Part shown: positions 7,579-14,748 of the stretch, in pieces | Layout of the letters: each line of letters begins with the position of its first letter | Position numbering within the stretch: position 1 is the stretch's first letter | Assembly (NCBI RefSeq): GCF_020544405.1 | Contig: NZ_CP065410.1 | Coordinates: forward strand, 4,092,001 to 4,156,000 | Length of the DNA: 64,000 nucleotides | From: Pseudomonas sp. IAC-BECa141 | GTDB taxonomy: Bacteria; Pseudomonadota; Gammaproteobacteria; Pseudomonadales; Pseudomonadaceae | Direction: 5' to 3' | Notes under the pieces: generated by a model | The model's database searches: none | What the model saw: the letters and a program-made list of their open reading frames with translations, nothing else | Told to the model about the DNA's origin: nothing | Program-made: the position numbers and the translations under genes

Positions 7579-8856
7579 TCATTTGCAATTCACAGTCCAT
7601 AACTGATCCAGCCGTGTAGTGTAGCTCTGGCTCATCATTTCTCGCCGCATGGCCCACTCCGGGTTGCTAGGGACGCTAGCTGGTCGCAAGGTCCCCCTTC
7701 CCCACCGTTCGTTGATCTGATCAAGTACGGCCATGACCTTGGTAGATTCGGTCGGTTGAGAAGCCGCAAACAGATCATCAGTGTATTCACCTGGCTGACA
7801 CAGGTTCATCAGCAATACCTCCGCTTTGCTGTACTTGAACCCTGGGCGATATACCCGATCCAGCGCATCGACTGCGGACTTGGTCAGTAGCCGGACGTCA
7901 TCCGTGGGGTAAGGCATATCGATCACCACACCATTGGCGTACTTCGCCTCCTCCGGATTGAACATGCCGGTGCGAATGCTCACGCGCACTTTCTTGCACA
8001 GCGAGTTTTGCGCCCTGAGCTTTTCGGAAGCGCGCATCATGTACGTGGCTACCGCTTCCTTGATCGGTGCCAGTTCCGTCAGGCGGGTGCCGAACATTCG
8101 ACTACAGCAGATCTCCTGTTTCGGGGGATCGGGCTCATCTAGCTCCAGACAAGGAGTGCCGGCCAGTTCGCGTGCCGTCTTTTCGATCACCACACTGAAG
8201 TTTTTACGCAGTGTCCAAGGATCGGCTCTGGCCAGATCCATCGCACTTTTGATCCCCATGGTATCCAAGTGCGCTTTCATGCGACGCCCTACACCCCACA
8301 CCTCTGATACGTCGGTGTTACGCAGCACCCATTCACGCTTAGTTGGGTCGCAAATATTGACGACCCCACCTGTCTGCGCCTGCAGGCGTTTGGCCGTATG
8401 GTTGGCAAGCTTGGCCAGGGTCTTGGTCTGAGCGATTCCAACGCCGACTGGAATGCCAGCGCACCTCAGCACCTGACTCCGAATCTCTCGGCCCAGCCTA
8501 TCCAGTTCGTGGATGCCAGTGAGGTCGACGAACGCTTCGTCAATGCTATACACCTCGACTGCGGGCACCATCGACTCAATCAACGCCATGACCCGCTCAC
8601 TCATGTCGCCGTACAGCGCATAGTTCGAGGAGAAAGCGACGATGCCGTGCTGCTTTAGCTTGTGCTTGATCTGAAAATACGGCTCGCCCATCTTCACGAA
8701 CGGCTTGGCATCGTAGCTTCGAGCGATCACACAACCGTCATTGTTCGACAGCACGACGATGGGCACCCTTGCCAGATCCGGACGAAACACTCGCTCGCAA
8801 CTGGCGTAGAAACTGTTGCAATCGATCAGGCCGAAAACCGGCAGGGCGTTAGACAT
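7579..8856 (-). CDS. umuC: Y-family DNA polymerase V catalytic subunit UmuC
   Basis: 425 aa, the usual length for UmuC. The N-terminus FGLIDCNSFYASCERVFRPD carries the first catalytic Asp; YSIDEAFVDLTG has the second acidic pair, and the helix-hairpin-helix region follows (VWGVGRRMKAHL). The C-terminal little-finger domain is complete. The start overlaps the umuD stop by 8 bases, so the two are coupled. It makes error-prone synthesis past lesions, active with cleaved UmuD. A prophage copy can add mutagenic repair to the host. Confidence 0.95.
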   Translation of the reverse strand: MSNALPVFGLIDCNSFYASCERVFRPDLARVPIVVLSNNDGCVIARSYDAKPFVKMGEPYFQIKHKLKQHGIVAFSSNYALYGDMSERVMALIESMVPAVEVYSIDEAFVDLTGIHELDRLGREIRSQVLRCAGIPVGVGIAQTKTLAKLANHTAKRLQAQTGGVVNICDPTKREWVLRNTDVSEVWGVGRRMKAHLDTMGIKSAMDLARADPWTLRKNFSVVIEKTARELAGTPCLELDEPDPPKQEICCSRMFGTRLTELAPIKEAVATYMMRASEKLRAQNSLCKKVRVSIRTGMFNPEEAKYANGVVIDMPYPTDDVRLLTKSAVDALDRVYRPGFKYSKAEVLLMNLCQPGEYTDDLFAASQPTESTKVMAVLDQINERWGRGTLRPASVPSNPEWAMRREMMSQSYTTRLDQLWTVNCK

Positions 8857-9274
8857 GGCTGCGCACGCTGCCGATGATCACACCCCAGATTGACAGCTCA
8901 TCTCCCTCCAGCACGTATCGGGGTGGGTACTTCGGATTTTCTGATAGAAGGATGACGTCCTTTCCCCGGATGCACAGGCGCTTACACAGTGGGTCGTTGT
9001 TCAGCAAAGCAACGACTATGTGCCCGTGTACGGGTTCAAGTGAGCGATCCACCACTGCCAGATCGCCATCAAAGATTCCCGCGCCCTGCATGCTCTCACC
9101 GGAAATTTTCACCAGGTAGACATGAGGCGCTCGGATGTTGAGCACCTCGTCCAACGAGATATGCGCCTCGATGTGATCCGCCGCAGGCGAGGGAAATCCG
9201 GCGGGCACGCGAAAAAGGCAGAGGGGTAATTTCCGACCGGCCACACCAATTGGGCCTACGACTGAAAAGCTCAT
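8849..9274 (-). CDS. umuD: UmuD, self-cleaving subunit of DNA polymerase V
   Basis: 141 aa. Cleavage site A25-G26 in VPAGFPSPA; catalytic S61 in ISGESMQG and K98 in LCKRL, as in the LexA/UmuD S24 peptidase fold. Cleavage, stimulated by RecA filaments, activates UmuC. A LexA box lies 18 bases upstream of the start. Confidence 0.95.
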   Translation of the reverse strand: MSFSVVGPIGVAGRKLPLCLFRVPAGFPSPAADHIEAHISLDEVLNIRAPHVYLVKISGESMQGAGIFDGDLAVVDRSLEPVHGHIVVALLNNDPLCKRLCIRGKDVILLSENPKYPPRYVLEGDELSIWGVIIGSVRSHV

Positions 9275-9292
9275 GACGCACGACTTCCAGAA

Positions 9293-9308
9293 CTGTACGA
9301 ATATACAG
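9293..9308. promoter_or_regulatory. LexA (SOS) box between umuD and the SRAP gene
   Basis: CTGTACGAATATACAG fits CTG-N10-CAG with the extended A-CTGT...ACAG-T arms. It is the only box seen in the 95-base gap between the divergent umuD and SRAP starts and would control umuDC; it may also control the SRAP gene. Confidence 0.88.
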
Positions 9309-9369
9309 TTAACTTTCAGATCGTCTTGCGGTCAATTTCTGTAGGAAATATCTGATAGGCGGGCGAGTG

Positions 9370-10089
9370 ATGTGCGGACGACTTTCACAGTACGATGGCA
9401 TTCACGACTTCGTGGCCGCCCTCAGCATGCCGAATGCTCTGATCAACTCGACCGGCGAGCAGCCGTTTCGACGTTATAACGCCGCGCCAACCATGCAGCT
9501 CGCCCTCTTCCACCTGGAAGGGGATTACCTTCACGCCGATATGGTTAGGTGGGGATGGCGACCCCACTGGGCGAAGGATCGTGCCGCACCGATCAATGCT
9601 CGAGTGGAAAAGGTCGCCCACGGCCCATTCTTTCGCGCGATCTGGCCGCACCGAGCGATCATCGCGATCAATAACTGGTTCGAATGGGTCGACGAAGGAG
9701 AGTCAAAAAAGCAGCCCTATCTGATCAGGCATCGGGATCGATCCCCCATTCTCTGCGCGGCCATTGGCCAATACCCGCATGAACAGCAACGTGCCGGTGA
9801 GCACGACGGCTTTGTAATCATCACCGCTGACAGTGAAGGCGGCATGGTCGACATCCATGACCGCAGGCCGGTAGTTCTCTCACCTGAGTTGGCAAGGGAG
9901 TGGTTGGACCCAGCCACGCCTAAAGAGCGCGCCGAGCAAATGGCGCTTCTCCAGGGAGAACCAGCGCGGAAGTTCGAATGGTTCAGGATTGATCGGGCCA
10001 TCGGCAACGTACGCAATCAAGGCCCACATTTACTGGCTCCAATCGACGCGAATCAGGCTGATGACTTATTCAGCGCGCCAAGGCCTTGA
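9370..10089 (+). CDS. SOS-associated peptidase-like SRAP (YedK/HMCES) protein
   Basis: 239 aa. I choose ATG 9370 because it puts Cys at position 2 (MCGRL), the residue that forms the DNA-protein crosslink with abasic sites; a GTG at 9367 would mask it. Other family landmarks are N37 in YNAAP, the Glu in NWFEWVDEG and the His in DIHDRRPV. SRAP proteins shield abasic sites in single-stranded DNA. Divergent from umuDC with a shared SOS control region. The end overlaps the convergent small gene by 20 bases. Confidence 0.93.
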   Translation: MCGRLSQYDGIHDFVAALSMPNALINSTGEQPFRRYNAAPTMQLALFHLEGDYLHADMVRWGWRPHWAKDRAAPINARVEKVAHGPFFRAIWPHRAIIAINNWFEWVDEGESKKQPYLIRHRDRSPILCAAIGQYPHEQQRAGEHDGFVIITADSEGGMVDIHDRRPVVLSPELAREWLDPATPKERAEQMALLQGEPARKFEWFRIDRAIGNVRNQGPHLLAPIDANQADDLFSAPRP

Positions 10090-10297
10090 GCCGCTCAACA
10101 AGAGCCGCTTCAAAGATGACATACAACCGTTCTGCATCACCGTCCCTCAACGCCCTGGCAGTTTCCAAACCGAGAACAAACCCATCTGCTCTGGCGCCCG
10201 CTTTTACAGCAACAATCATAGAGTCAGCGCCCACGATTTGAGCGAGCAGGCGGTCAGCCTCTCGCTTCATTTTGTCATTAAGCACTACGCCTTCCAT
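10070..10297 (-). CDS. Hypothetical 75-aa protein
   Basis: Good ribosome site (TAAGGGA) before ATG 10297. Helical and charged, with no motif recognised (MKREADRLLAQIVGADSMIV). It overlaps the 3' end of the SRAP gene tail-to-tail. It is the last gene of the leftward run that starts with the adenine methylase. Function unknown. Confidence 0.6.
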   Translation of the reverse strand: MEGVVLNDKMKREADRLLAQIVGADSMIVAVKAGARADGFVLGLETARALRDGDAERLYVIFEAALVERLKALAR

Positions 10298-10309
10298 CGT
10301 CCCTTACCT

Positions 10310-10399
10310 TCACTGCGACATCAAATACATCACCAACAGCACAACAGTGACCCAGCTCAGCGTCATTAGAAAAGAAAGCGCAGCCAGGGTCTTGTTCAT
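10310..10399 (-). CDS. Possible 29-aa single-helix membrane peptide
   Basis: ATG 10399 to TGA 10310. After MNKT almost the whole chain is hydrophobic (LAALSFLMTLSWVTVVLLVM), as a transmembrane helix would be. No strong ribosome site, but it follows another tiny hydrophobic frame by 9 bases. Could be a lysis-linked or accessory phage peptide, or chance. Confidence 0.35.
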   Translation of the reverse strand: MNKTLAALSFLMTLSWVTVVLLVMYLMSQ

Positions 10400-10408
10400 G
10401 TTGATCTA

Positions 10409-10492
10409 TCACTTAGATGAATGAGGATGATGGGTCACAAATCCGGCACCAGCAATAATGGCCAAACGCCACAATAAGAAGCTCCAGTGCAT
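10409..10492 (-). CDS. Possible 27-aa membrane peptide
   Basis: ATG 10492 to TGA 10409: MHWSFLLWRLAIIAGAGFV, then a His-rich tail. It lies 14 bases after the adenine-methylase stop and is followed by a second tiny hydrophobic frame. The arrangement suggests a real pair, but the length gives little statistical support. Confidence 0.35.
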   Translation of the reverse strand: MHWSFLLWRLAIIAGAGFVTHHPHSSK

Positions 10493-10506
10493 GTCCACTT
10501 GCGTGG

Positions 10507-11301
10507 TTAAAAAAGGCCTCCAAGCGCAGCCGGCTCCCAGTTGAAGATCACCAGTTCGCCACTGACCTCGGCCTTCCCCTGCCGTTGATTGGCTGTGGTA
10601 TAGCGGATGTCCAGAGTCTCGAAGTGGAAGCCGTCGAACACGCGGCGAATGTCCGGATGGTCGTTGATGCTGACCATCACCTTGCCTTTGCAACGGCGCA
10701 TGAAGTCAGCCATCCGCTCGTAGTTCTCGAACGGAAAGTCCACACCATACCCGGCGGTCTGCCAGTAGGGCGGATCCATGTAGTGGAACGTGTGGGCACG
10801 GTCGTAGCGTTCAGCGCATTCAAGCCAGGGGAGATTTTCGACGTAGGTGCCGGACAGGCGCTGCCACGCGGCCGAGAGATTTTCCTCGATGCGCAGCAGG
10901 TTGATGGCCGGAGCGGTAGTCGCCGTGCCGAACGTCTGACCGGAGACCTTGCCGGCGAAGGCATGGTGCTGCAGGTAGAAGAATCGTGCGGCGCGCTGGA
11001 TGTCGGTGAGGGTTTCGGGGCGGGTCATTTTCTGCCATTCGAACACCTGCCGCGAACTCAGCGCCCATTTGAACTGGCGCACGAACTCTTCGAGGTGGTT
11101 CTGCACGACGCGGTAAAGCGTGACCAGGTCGCCGTTGATGTCGTTGAGGACTTCGGTCGGCGATGGCTGGGGCTTCATGAAGTACAGCGCGGCACCGCCG
11201 GCAAAGACTTCAACGTAGCATTCGTGAGGCGGAAAAAGCGGAATCAGGCGGTCGGCCAGGCGGCGTTTGCCGCCCATCCAAGGGATGATGGGTGTAGACA
11301 T
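10507..11301 (-). CDS. Phage D12-class DNA adenine (N6) methyltransferase
   Basis: 264 aa. Motif I-like PWMGGKRRLADRL at residues 7-19, FAGGAAL, and catalytic DPPYW at 176-180, the order typical of Dam-like alpha enzymes. I prefer ATG 11301 to the TTG at 11310, which is too close to the AAAGG site. No restriction partner is adjacent. It probably protects phage DNA or alters host regulation; target sequence is GATC by family only. Confidence 0.9.
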   Translation of the reverse strand: MSTPIIPWMGGKRRLADRLIPLFPPHECYVEVFAGGAALYFMKPQPSPTEVLNDINGDLVTLYRVVQNHLEEFVRQFKWALSSRQVFEWQKMTRPETLTDIQRAARFFYLQHHAFAGKVSGQTFGTATTAPAINLLRIEENLSAAWQRLSGTYVENLPWLECAERYDRAHTFHYMDPPYWQTAGYGVDFPFENYERMADFMRRCKGKVMVSINDHPDIRRVFDGFHFETLDIRYTTANQRQGKAEVSGELVIFNWEPAALGGLF

Positions 11302-11450
11302 TGAAAGCAAGACCTTTACTGTATGGATAAACAGGTGCTAGGCTCGCCGCGCTTTGTGCACGGAGCAAGAGCCTTGGCTGGACTTGCAGGGACTATCTGC
11401 AGGGACGGCGGTCGATCTGGATGTTGACGCATCCAGACCGGCCGCTCTTT
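11302..11450. other. Gap between Rz and adenine methylase, with a stem and a direct repeat
   Basis: Contains TGCAGGGAC twice, 4 bases apart (about 11378-11404), and a perfect CTGGATG-TTGACG-CATCCAG stem around 11418-11437. Read rightward the stem is followed by CTTTTC. It may end transcription or act as a regulatory site for the methylase gene; no gene is seen. Confidence 0.4.
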
Positions 11451-11993
11451 TCACTTTGGTGTTGAGACTTCTTTGGCGTACGCCTGACAGGCCGCGAGGG
11501 CAATCAGCCCCCGGTCGCCGTCATCGGTGACGCCGATAATTCGTTGAGCATGCGCAGGGTCAAGTTCGGCTCTTGTGGAACCATGAACCATGCCGCCGGT
11601 GGCGGTGGAGGCTGACACCGATCCGTTGCCGGCGCCGCTGGTAGCGTCGAGTAGGACTGACAGGCGCAGATCAGCAGTGGCAAGGCGGTCGCGCAGGCGA
11701 CCTTGATCACGTTGGACATCGCTCAAGGCTCGGTAATGGGTTTGTTCACTGGTTGCCAGGCGCTGCTCGAGCGCGAGGCGCTTGTCTTGTTCGTCACGCT
11801 GCTGCGCGGCCGAGGCTAGGGCCAGTTGATTGAGGGTTTCGGTATGGAGGCGCGCCTGCTCGGCGAGCTCTTTGCCATAGCGCCAATCCTGGACTTGCCA
11901 AGTAATGGCCGCGGAACCACCGGCCAAGACGACCAACAACACGCCTTTTGCCAGTAGCCGGTACGGCGCCGGGATCAGTTCGCCGAGACGCAT
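11451..11993 (-). CDS. Rz-type inner-membrane spanin
   Basis: 180 aa from ATG 11993. One transmembrane helix at about residues 14-30 (AKGVLLVVLAGGSAAITW) is followed by a long periplasmic coiled coil rich in Q, E and R, typical of i-spanins that join inner and outer membranes in the last step of lysis. The start overlaps the endolysin end by 19 bases, and the o-spanin is nested in another frame. Longer upstream starts would run through the endolysin gene. Confidence 0.85.
   Translation of the reverse strand: MRLGELIPAPYRLLAKGVLLVVLAGGSAAITWQVQDWRYGKELAEQARLHTETLNQLALASAAQQRDEQDKRLALEQRLATSEQTHYRALSDVQRDQGRLRDRLATADLRLSVLLDATSGAGNGSVSASTATGGMVHGSTRAELDPAHAQRIIGVTDDGDRGLIALAACQAYAKEVSTPK
11504..11719 (-). 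CDS. Rz1-type outer-membrane lipoprotein spanin, nested in Rz
   Basis: 71 aa, wholly inside Rz in a different frame. The signal peptide ends in a lipobox ICAC with C20 as the lipidated Cys, followed by a Pro-rich segment (CQPPPPPAAW), both hallmarks of o-spanins. It would pair with Rz across the periplasm. Confidence 0.82.
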   Translation of the reverse strand: MSNVIKVACATALPLLICACQSYSTLPAAPATDRCQPPPPPAAWFMVPQEPNLTLRMLNELSASPMTATGG

Positions 11994-12538
11994 AACACCG
12001 CCCTCGCCCGCCCCCAAAGTTCCAGCCGATCCTGCAGGCCATTGAGACCACCGTTGATCTTGCGGGTGATCGCATTGAATTCGTTTTGATCGGCCAGCGC
12101 GTTCAGCCCATTCACGGACCAGAACCATGCGGCCGACTCGGCGGCCCACTGCGGGAGTTCCAGCAGCTCAGGCGTGCGCAGCAATCGCTCGTCACCGAAC
12201 AGCGCCAAGCTGCAGCGCAGATAATTGTCGTGGCCAGTGATCTGGATCAGGCCGCGACCGCGATAGCGCTGGCCATCGCCGTCCGCCGCCGGGGTGTTGC
12301 CCAGTTTTGCAGCCAGGCTGCCGGTGTCGTATTTGCTCAGGTATTGATCTCCTCCCAGCTCCCGCACGTACTGCAGCTGACCTGTCTCGTGTCCGATTTG
12401 AGCCAGAAACGCCGCTTGGCGTTTTGGAGTGTTGATCTGCCGATGCGCCATGGCTGCATTGAGCGCAGATACAAAAACGCCCGCTTGGCGGCGGGCGTTG
12501 GGCATGATGGATTGCAGTTGCTGTTCGGTCAGTGACAT
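11975..12538 (-). CDS. Endolysin, glycoside hydrolase family 19
   Basis: 187 aa. GH19 layout: HETGQLQYVRELGG at residues 50-63 with the two catalytic Glu (E51, E60), then YRGRGLIQITGHDNY at 92-106. It cleaves the glycan chain of peptidoglycan. There is no signal peptide, so release needs a holin; the holin candidate is far away at 33313. It is followed by Rz/Rz1. Confidence 0.9.
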   Translation of the reverse strand: MSLTEQQLQSIMPNARRQAGVFVSALNAAMAHRQINTPKRQAAFLAQIGHETGQLQYVRELGGDQYLSKYDTGSLAAKLGNTPAADGDGQRYRGRGLIQITGHDNYLRCSLALFGDERLLRTPELLELPQWAAESAAWFWSVNGLNALADQNEFNAITRKINGGLNGLQDRLELWGRARAVLCVSAN

Positions 12539-12569
12539 CGATGTCTCCTTGAGTTGTGAGAATGCGACG

Positions 12570-13619
12570 CTATTGCTTGAGCTGAACGACCTTCAGATCC
12601 TTCGCCGCTTTTTTCTTCTTGCCCCTGGCTTTGGCTTTACCCTTTTTGCCGCCGTTGCACTCAACTGTTGTGCTCCAGCCCGCCTGGGTGAATACCTGCT
12701 CCACCGAGTCGACCAAGTACTCACCATCGAGACCGACCTTGAAACCCTGGGCATTGATCGAGCGTTCGGCGAATAGGTCGGTGCGTCCGGCCATTTCCAA
12801 CCGGACACCTGCGGTGGACCGATTGAAGGCGGTTAAACGTGCCTTAGCGGCGGCTTCGGCCGCGGATTTGTTCGGGTAGATGTGGCGGTCGCTGTGCACC
12901 GGCGGCAACCCGTCCGGCGATTCGTCGTTATCCAAGGTGACCACCGCGAGCTTTCCGGTTTTCTTGTCCTGGTGCTTGGTCGATACCGCCTTGTGAGTGT
13001 TGCGATCACCAAGACGAAATTGAAAGCGACTGACGTCGCGCCGTTGGATCAGGACCACACCGAAAGACTTGCCCGAGGCGCTCTGCCCGCCCTGACGTGA
13101 CATCACCAGCAGCTTTCCGTCGGCGACCTTGGCAGTGCAGTCGTACTGCTTGGCCAGACGTGTGATGAAGTTGAAGTCCGATTCATTCAGCTGATCGGCA
13201 CGCGGCACCTTGGTTTGCACTGGGCACACCGGCTGCCAGCCATTACGTGCAGCGATATCAGACACGATCCGAGACAGCGGCACATTCTCCCAACTGCCGC
13301 TGCGCACGGTCTTGCCACTGCCGCGCATGTCGCTGGCCTTGCCGGTAATCACAAGCGTGTCTGGTGGACCGGATAACTCGATCTCGTCGACGACATAGCG
13401 GCCAATACGTGTCAGCGACGTTTCAACATAGCCTAAGAAGATCTCGATGCTGGCACCGCGGGGAGGCAGCACCACTGCTCCGTCACGGTCGTCGATGCGC
13501 AGCTCGAACTCATCGGATTCCATGCCGGGTTTGTCAGTCGTTTTGAGTTGCAGCAGTCGGTCGTTGATCCGCTGCGTGATGTCGGCGCCGTCGGCGACGA
13601 TACGAAAGGCAGGAGTCAT
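12570..13619 (-). CDS. Tail hub protein, phage P2 gpD-like (late control D)
   Basis: 349 aa. Begins TPAFRIVADGADITQRINDR and contains LNESDFNFITRLAKQYDC, typical of gpD hubs; the C-terminus is very Lys-rich (GKAKARGKKKKAAK). The hub sits between tape measure, tube and spike in the contractile baseplate. It is last in the tail gene order before the lysis genes, behind a terminator at 13636. Confidence 0.9.
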   Translation of the reverse strand: MTPAFRIVADGADITQRINDRLLQLKTTDKPGMESDEFELRIDDRDGAVVLPPRGASIEIFLGYVETSLTRIGRYVVDEIELSGPPDTLVITGKASDMRGSGKTVRSGSWENVPLSRIVSDIAARNGWQPVCPVQTKVPRADQLNESDFNFITRLAKQYDCTAKVADGKLLVMSRQGGQSASGKSFGVVLIQRRDVSRFQFRLGDRNTHKAVSTKHQDKKTGKLAVVTLDNDESPDGLPPVHSDRHIYPNKSAAEAAAKARLTAFNRSTAGVRLEMAGRTDLFAERSINAQGFKVGLDGEYLVDSVEQVFTQAGWSTTVECNGGKKGKAKARGKKKKAAKDLKVVQLKQ

Positions 13620-13635
13620 TTATTTTTTCCATAAA

Positions 13636-13658
13636 AAAACCCGCACGAGGCGGGTTTT
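13636..13658 (-). terminator. Intrinsic terminator between tail X and hub genes
   Basis: AAAACCCGC-loop-GCGGGTTTT on the minus strand, followed by more T. Lies inside the late operon. Confidence 0.8.
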
Positions 13659-13709
13659 GAAGGTTTGTAGCTGCAGGTACAACAAGGGCTACGCTATGAC
13701 TGTAGACCA

Positions 13710-13916
13710 TCAATTCCACAGTGCCAGGCCTTCTTCAGTGGGACCAGGCAGATCCGGCAGTTCGATCACGATGCCGGCGCGATACGGCTGCGGCTCATCG
13801 GCCAGCCCCTGATTGGCATCAAGCACCGCCTCGACCGTGCCCTCAAGATGCCCATAAGCGTGGTAGCACAGGGTGTCCAGCAGGTCCCCATCAGACGTTC
13901 TGCAGGTCGTCGCCAT
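13710..13916 (-). CDS. Tail protein X (P2 gpX-like, LysM-like)
   Basis: 68 aa from ATG 13916. Pattern TSDGDLLDTLCYHAYGH, NQGLAD and a final ELPDLP is that of gpX, a small LysM-like baseplate or tail-completion protein. It overlaps the gpU gene by 26 bases. Confidence 0.85.
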   Translation of the reverse strand: MATTCRTSDGDLLDTLCYHAYGHLEGTVEAVLDANQGLADEPQPYRAGIVIELPDLPGPTEEGLALWN

Positions 13917-14736
13917 AACGCACAAACTCCAAAGTAAACGCCTGCTTGCGCGGGATCCCGCCCTGCAGCAGCGCGCTCTGTTCTTCTTCAACGTTTTTCA
14001 GGCACCAGGTGCCGAGCACGTCGCCATAGCCGGTAGTCAAGGTCAGCGGCTTGAGTTGGGCACCGAGGCTGCGCAGAGTGTCCAGTTGTTTGATCCCGCC
14101 TTTGAAGCCGGGAAAGATCGCGCCCTTGAGCGTGATCTTTTCCTCACCGATACCGACCGCTTGCTGTGCCGGCCGACGGGTGAGTCGCTCCTGCGAAGCC
14201 CATCTAAACTCAGTCGAGCGCCGCAGTTCATCAAAGGCTGCGGTGTCCAGATTGAAGTAGTAGGGCTGCGCCTGCGGATCCTGTGGTTGCACGATCAGCA
14301 GATGCGGGAACGGCTTCACCGCTTCCGGCAATGGGGTGGCATCACCACCCAGCGAACCGGTCGGCACGATGTTGGCCAGCGACGGGCTGACCTTGCCGGC
14401 GACTTTGTTGATTGCGGTGGACGCCCGGGCGGCCTGTTCCTTCAGCTCACCCATGCGTTCATCGATCTGCGATACAGCACGCGTGGCTTTGTTGTACGTG
14501 GCCACCACCTGGCCGACCTTGGCCTGAGCGGCATTGACGCCACGCATGACACGCTGCAGCTTTGCCCCCATCGCCGGACCAACAAAGGGAATGCCTTCCA
14601 GCTCCGAGGCCGCGCCGCTGATCTCGCTGATGGCACCGTTGACTGGCCCCATCATGCCGTCGAGGCTACGCCGACCACTCTCTCCCGCTGCTGCAAGATT
14701 CTTCAATCCCGATTGCAGCTGTTCCATGTAGGCCAT
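13891..14736 (-). CDS. Tail protein U (P2 gpU-like) with a long N-terminal extension
   Basis: 281 aa. The C-terminal half (about 143-281) reads as gpU: FNLDTAAFDELRRSTEFRW, GIGEEKITLKGAIFPGFKGG, LTTGYGDVLGTW. gpU proteins are usually about 130-160 aa; here about 140 Ala/Gly-rich helical residues precede it (KVGQVVATYNKATRAVSQID). The extension might be a fused second structural domain. Confidence 0.82.
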   Translation of the reverse strand: MAYMEQLQSGLKNLAAAGESGRRSLDGMMGPVNGAISEISGAASELEGIPFVGPAMGAKLQRVMRGVNAAQAKVGQVVATYNKATRAVSQIDERMGELKEQAARASTAINKVAGKVSPSLANIVPTGSLGGDATPLPEAVKPFPHLLIVQPQDPQAQPYYFNLDTAAFDELRRSTEFRWASQERLTRRPAQQAVGIGEEKITLKGAIFPGFKGGIKQLDTLRSLGAQLKPLTLTTGYGDVLGTWCLKNVEEEQSALLQGGIPRKQAFTLEFVRYGDDLQNV

Positions 14737-14748
14737 TGGCTCTCCTCG

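Noticed and set aside
11975..12149. Longer start for Rz at 12149
   Set aside because: It would overlap the endolysin by 175 bases and put a 52-residue arginine-rich segment before the membrane helix.
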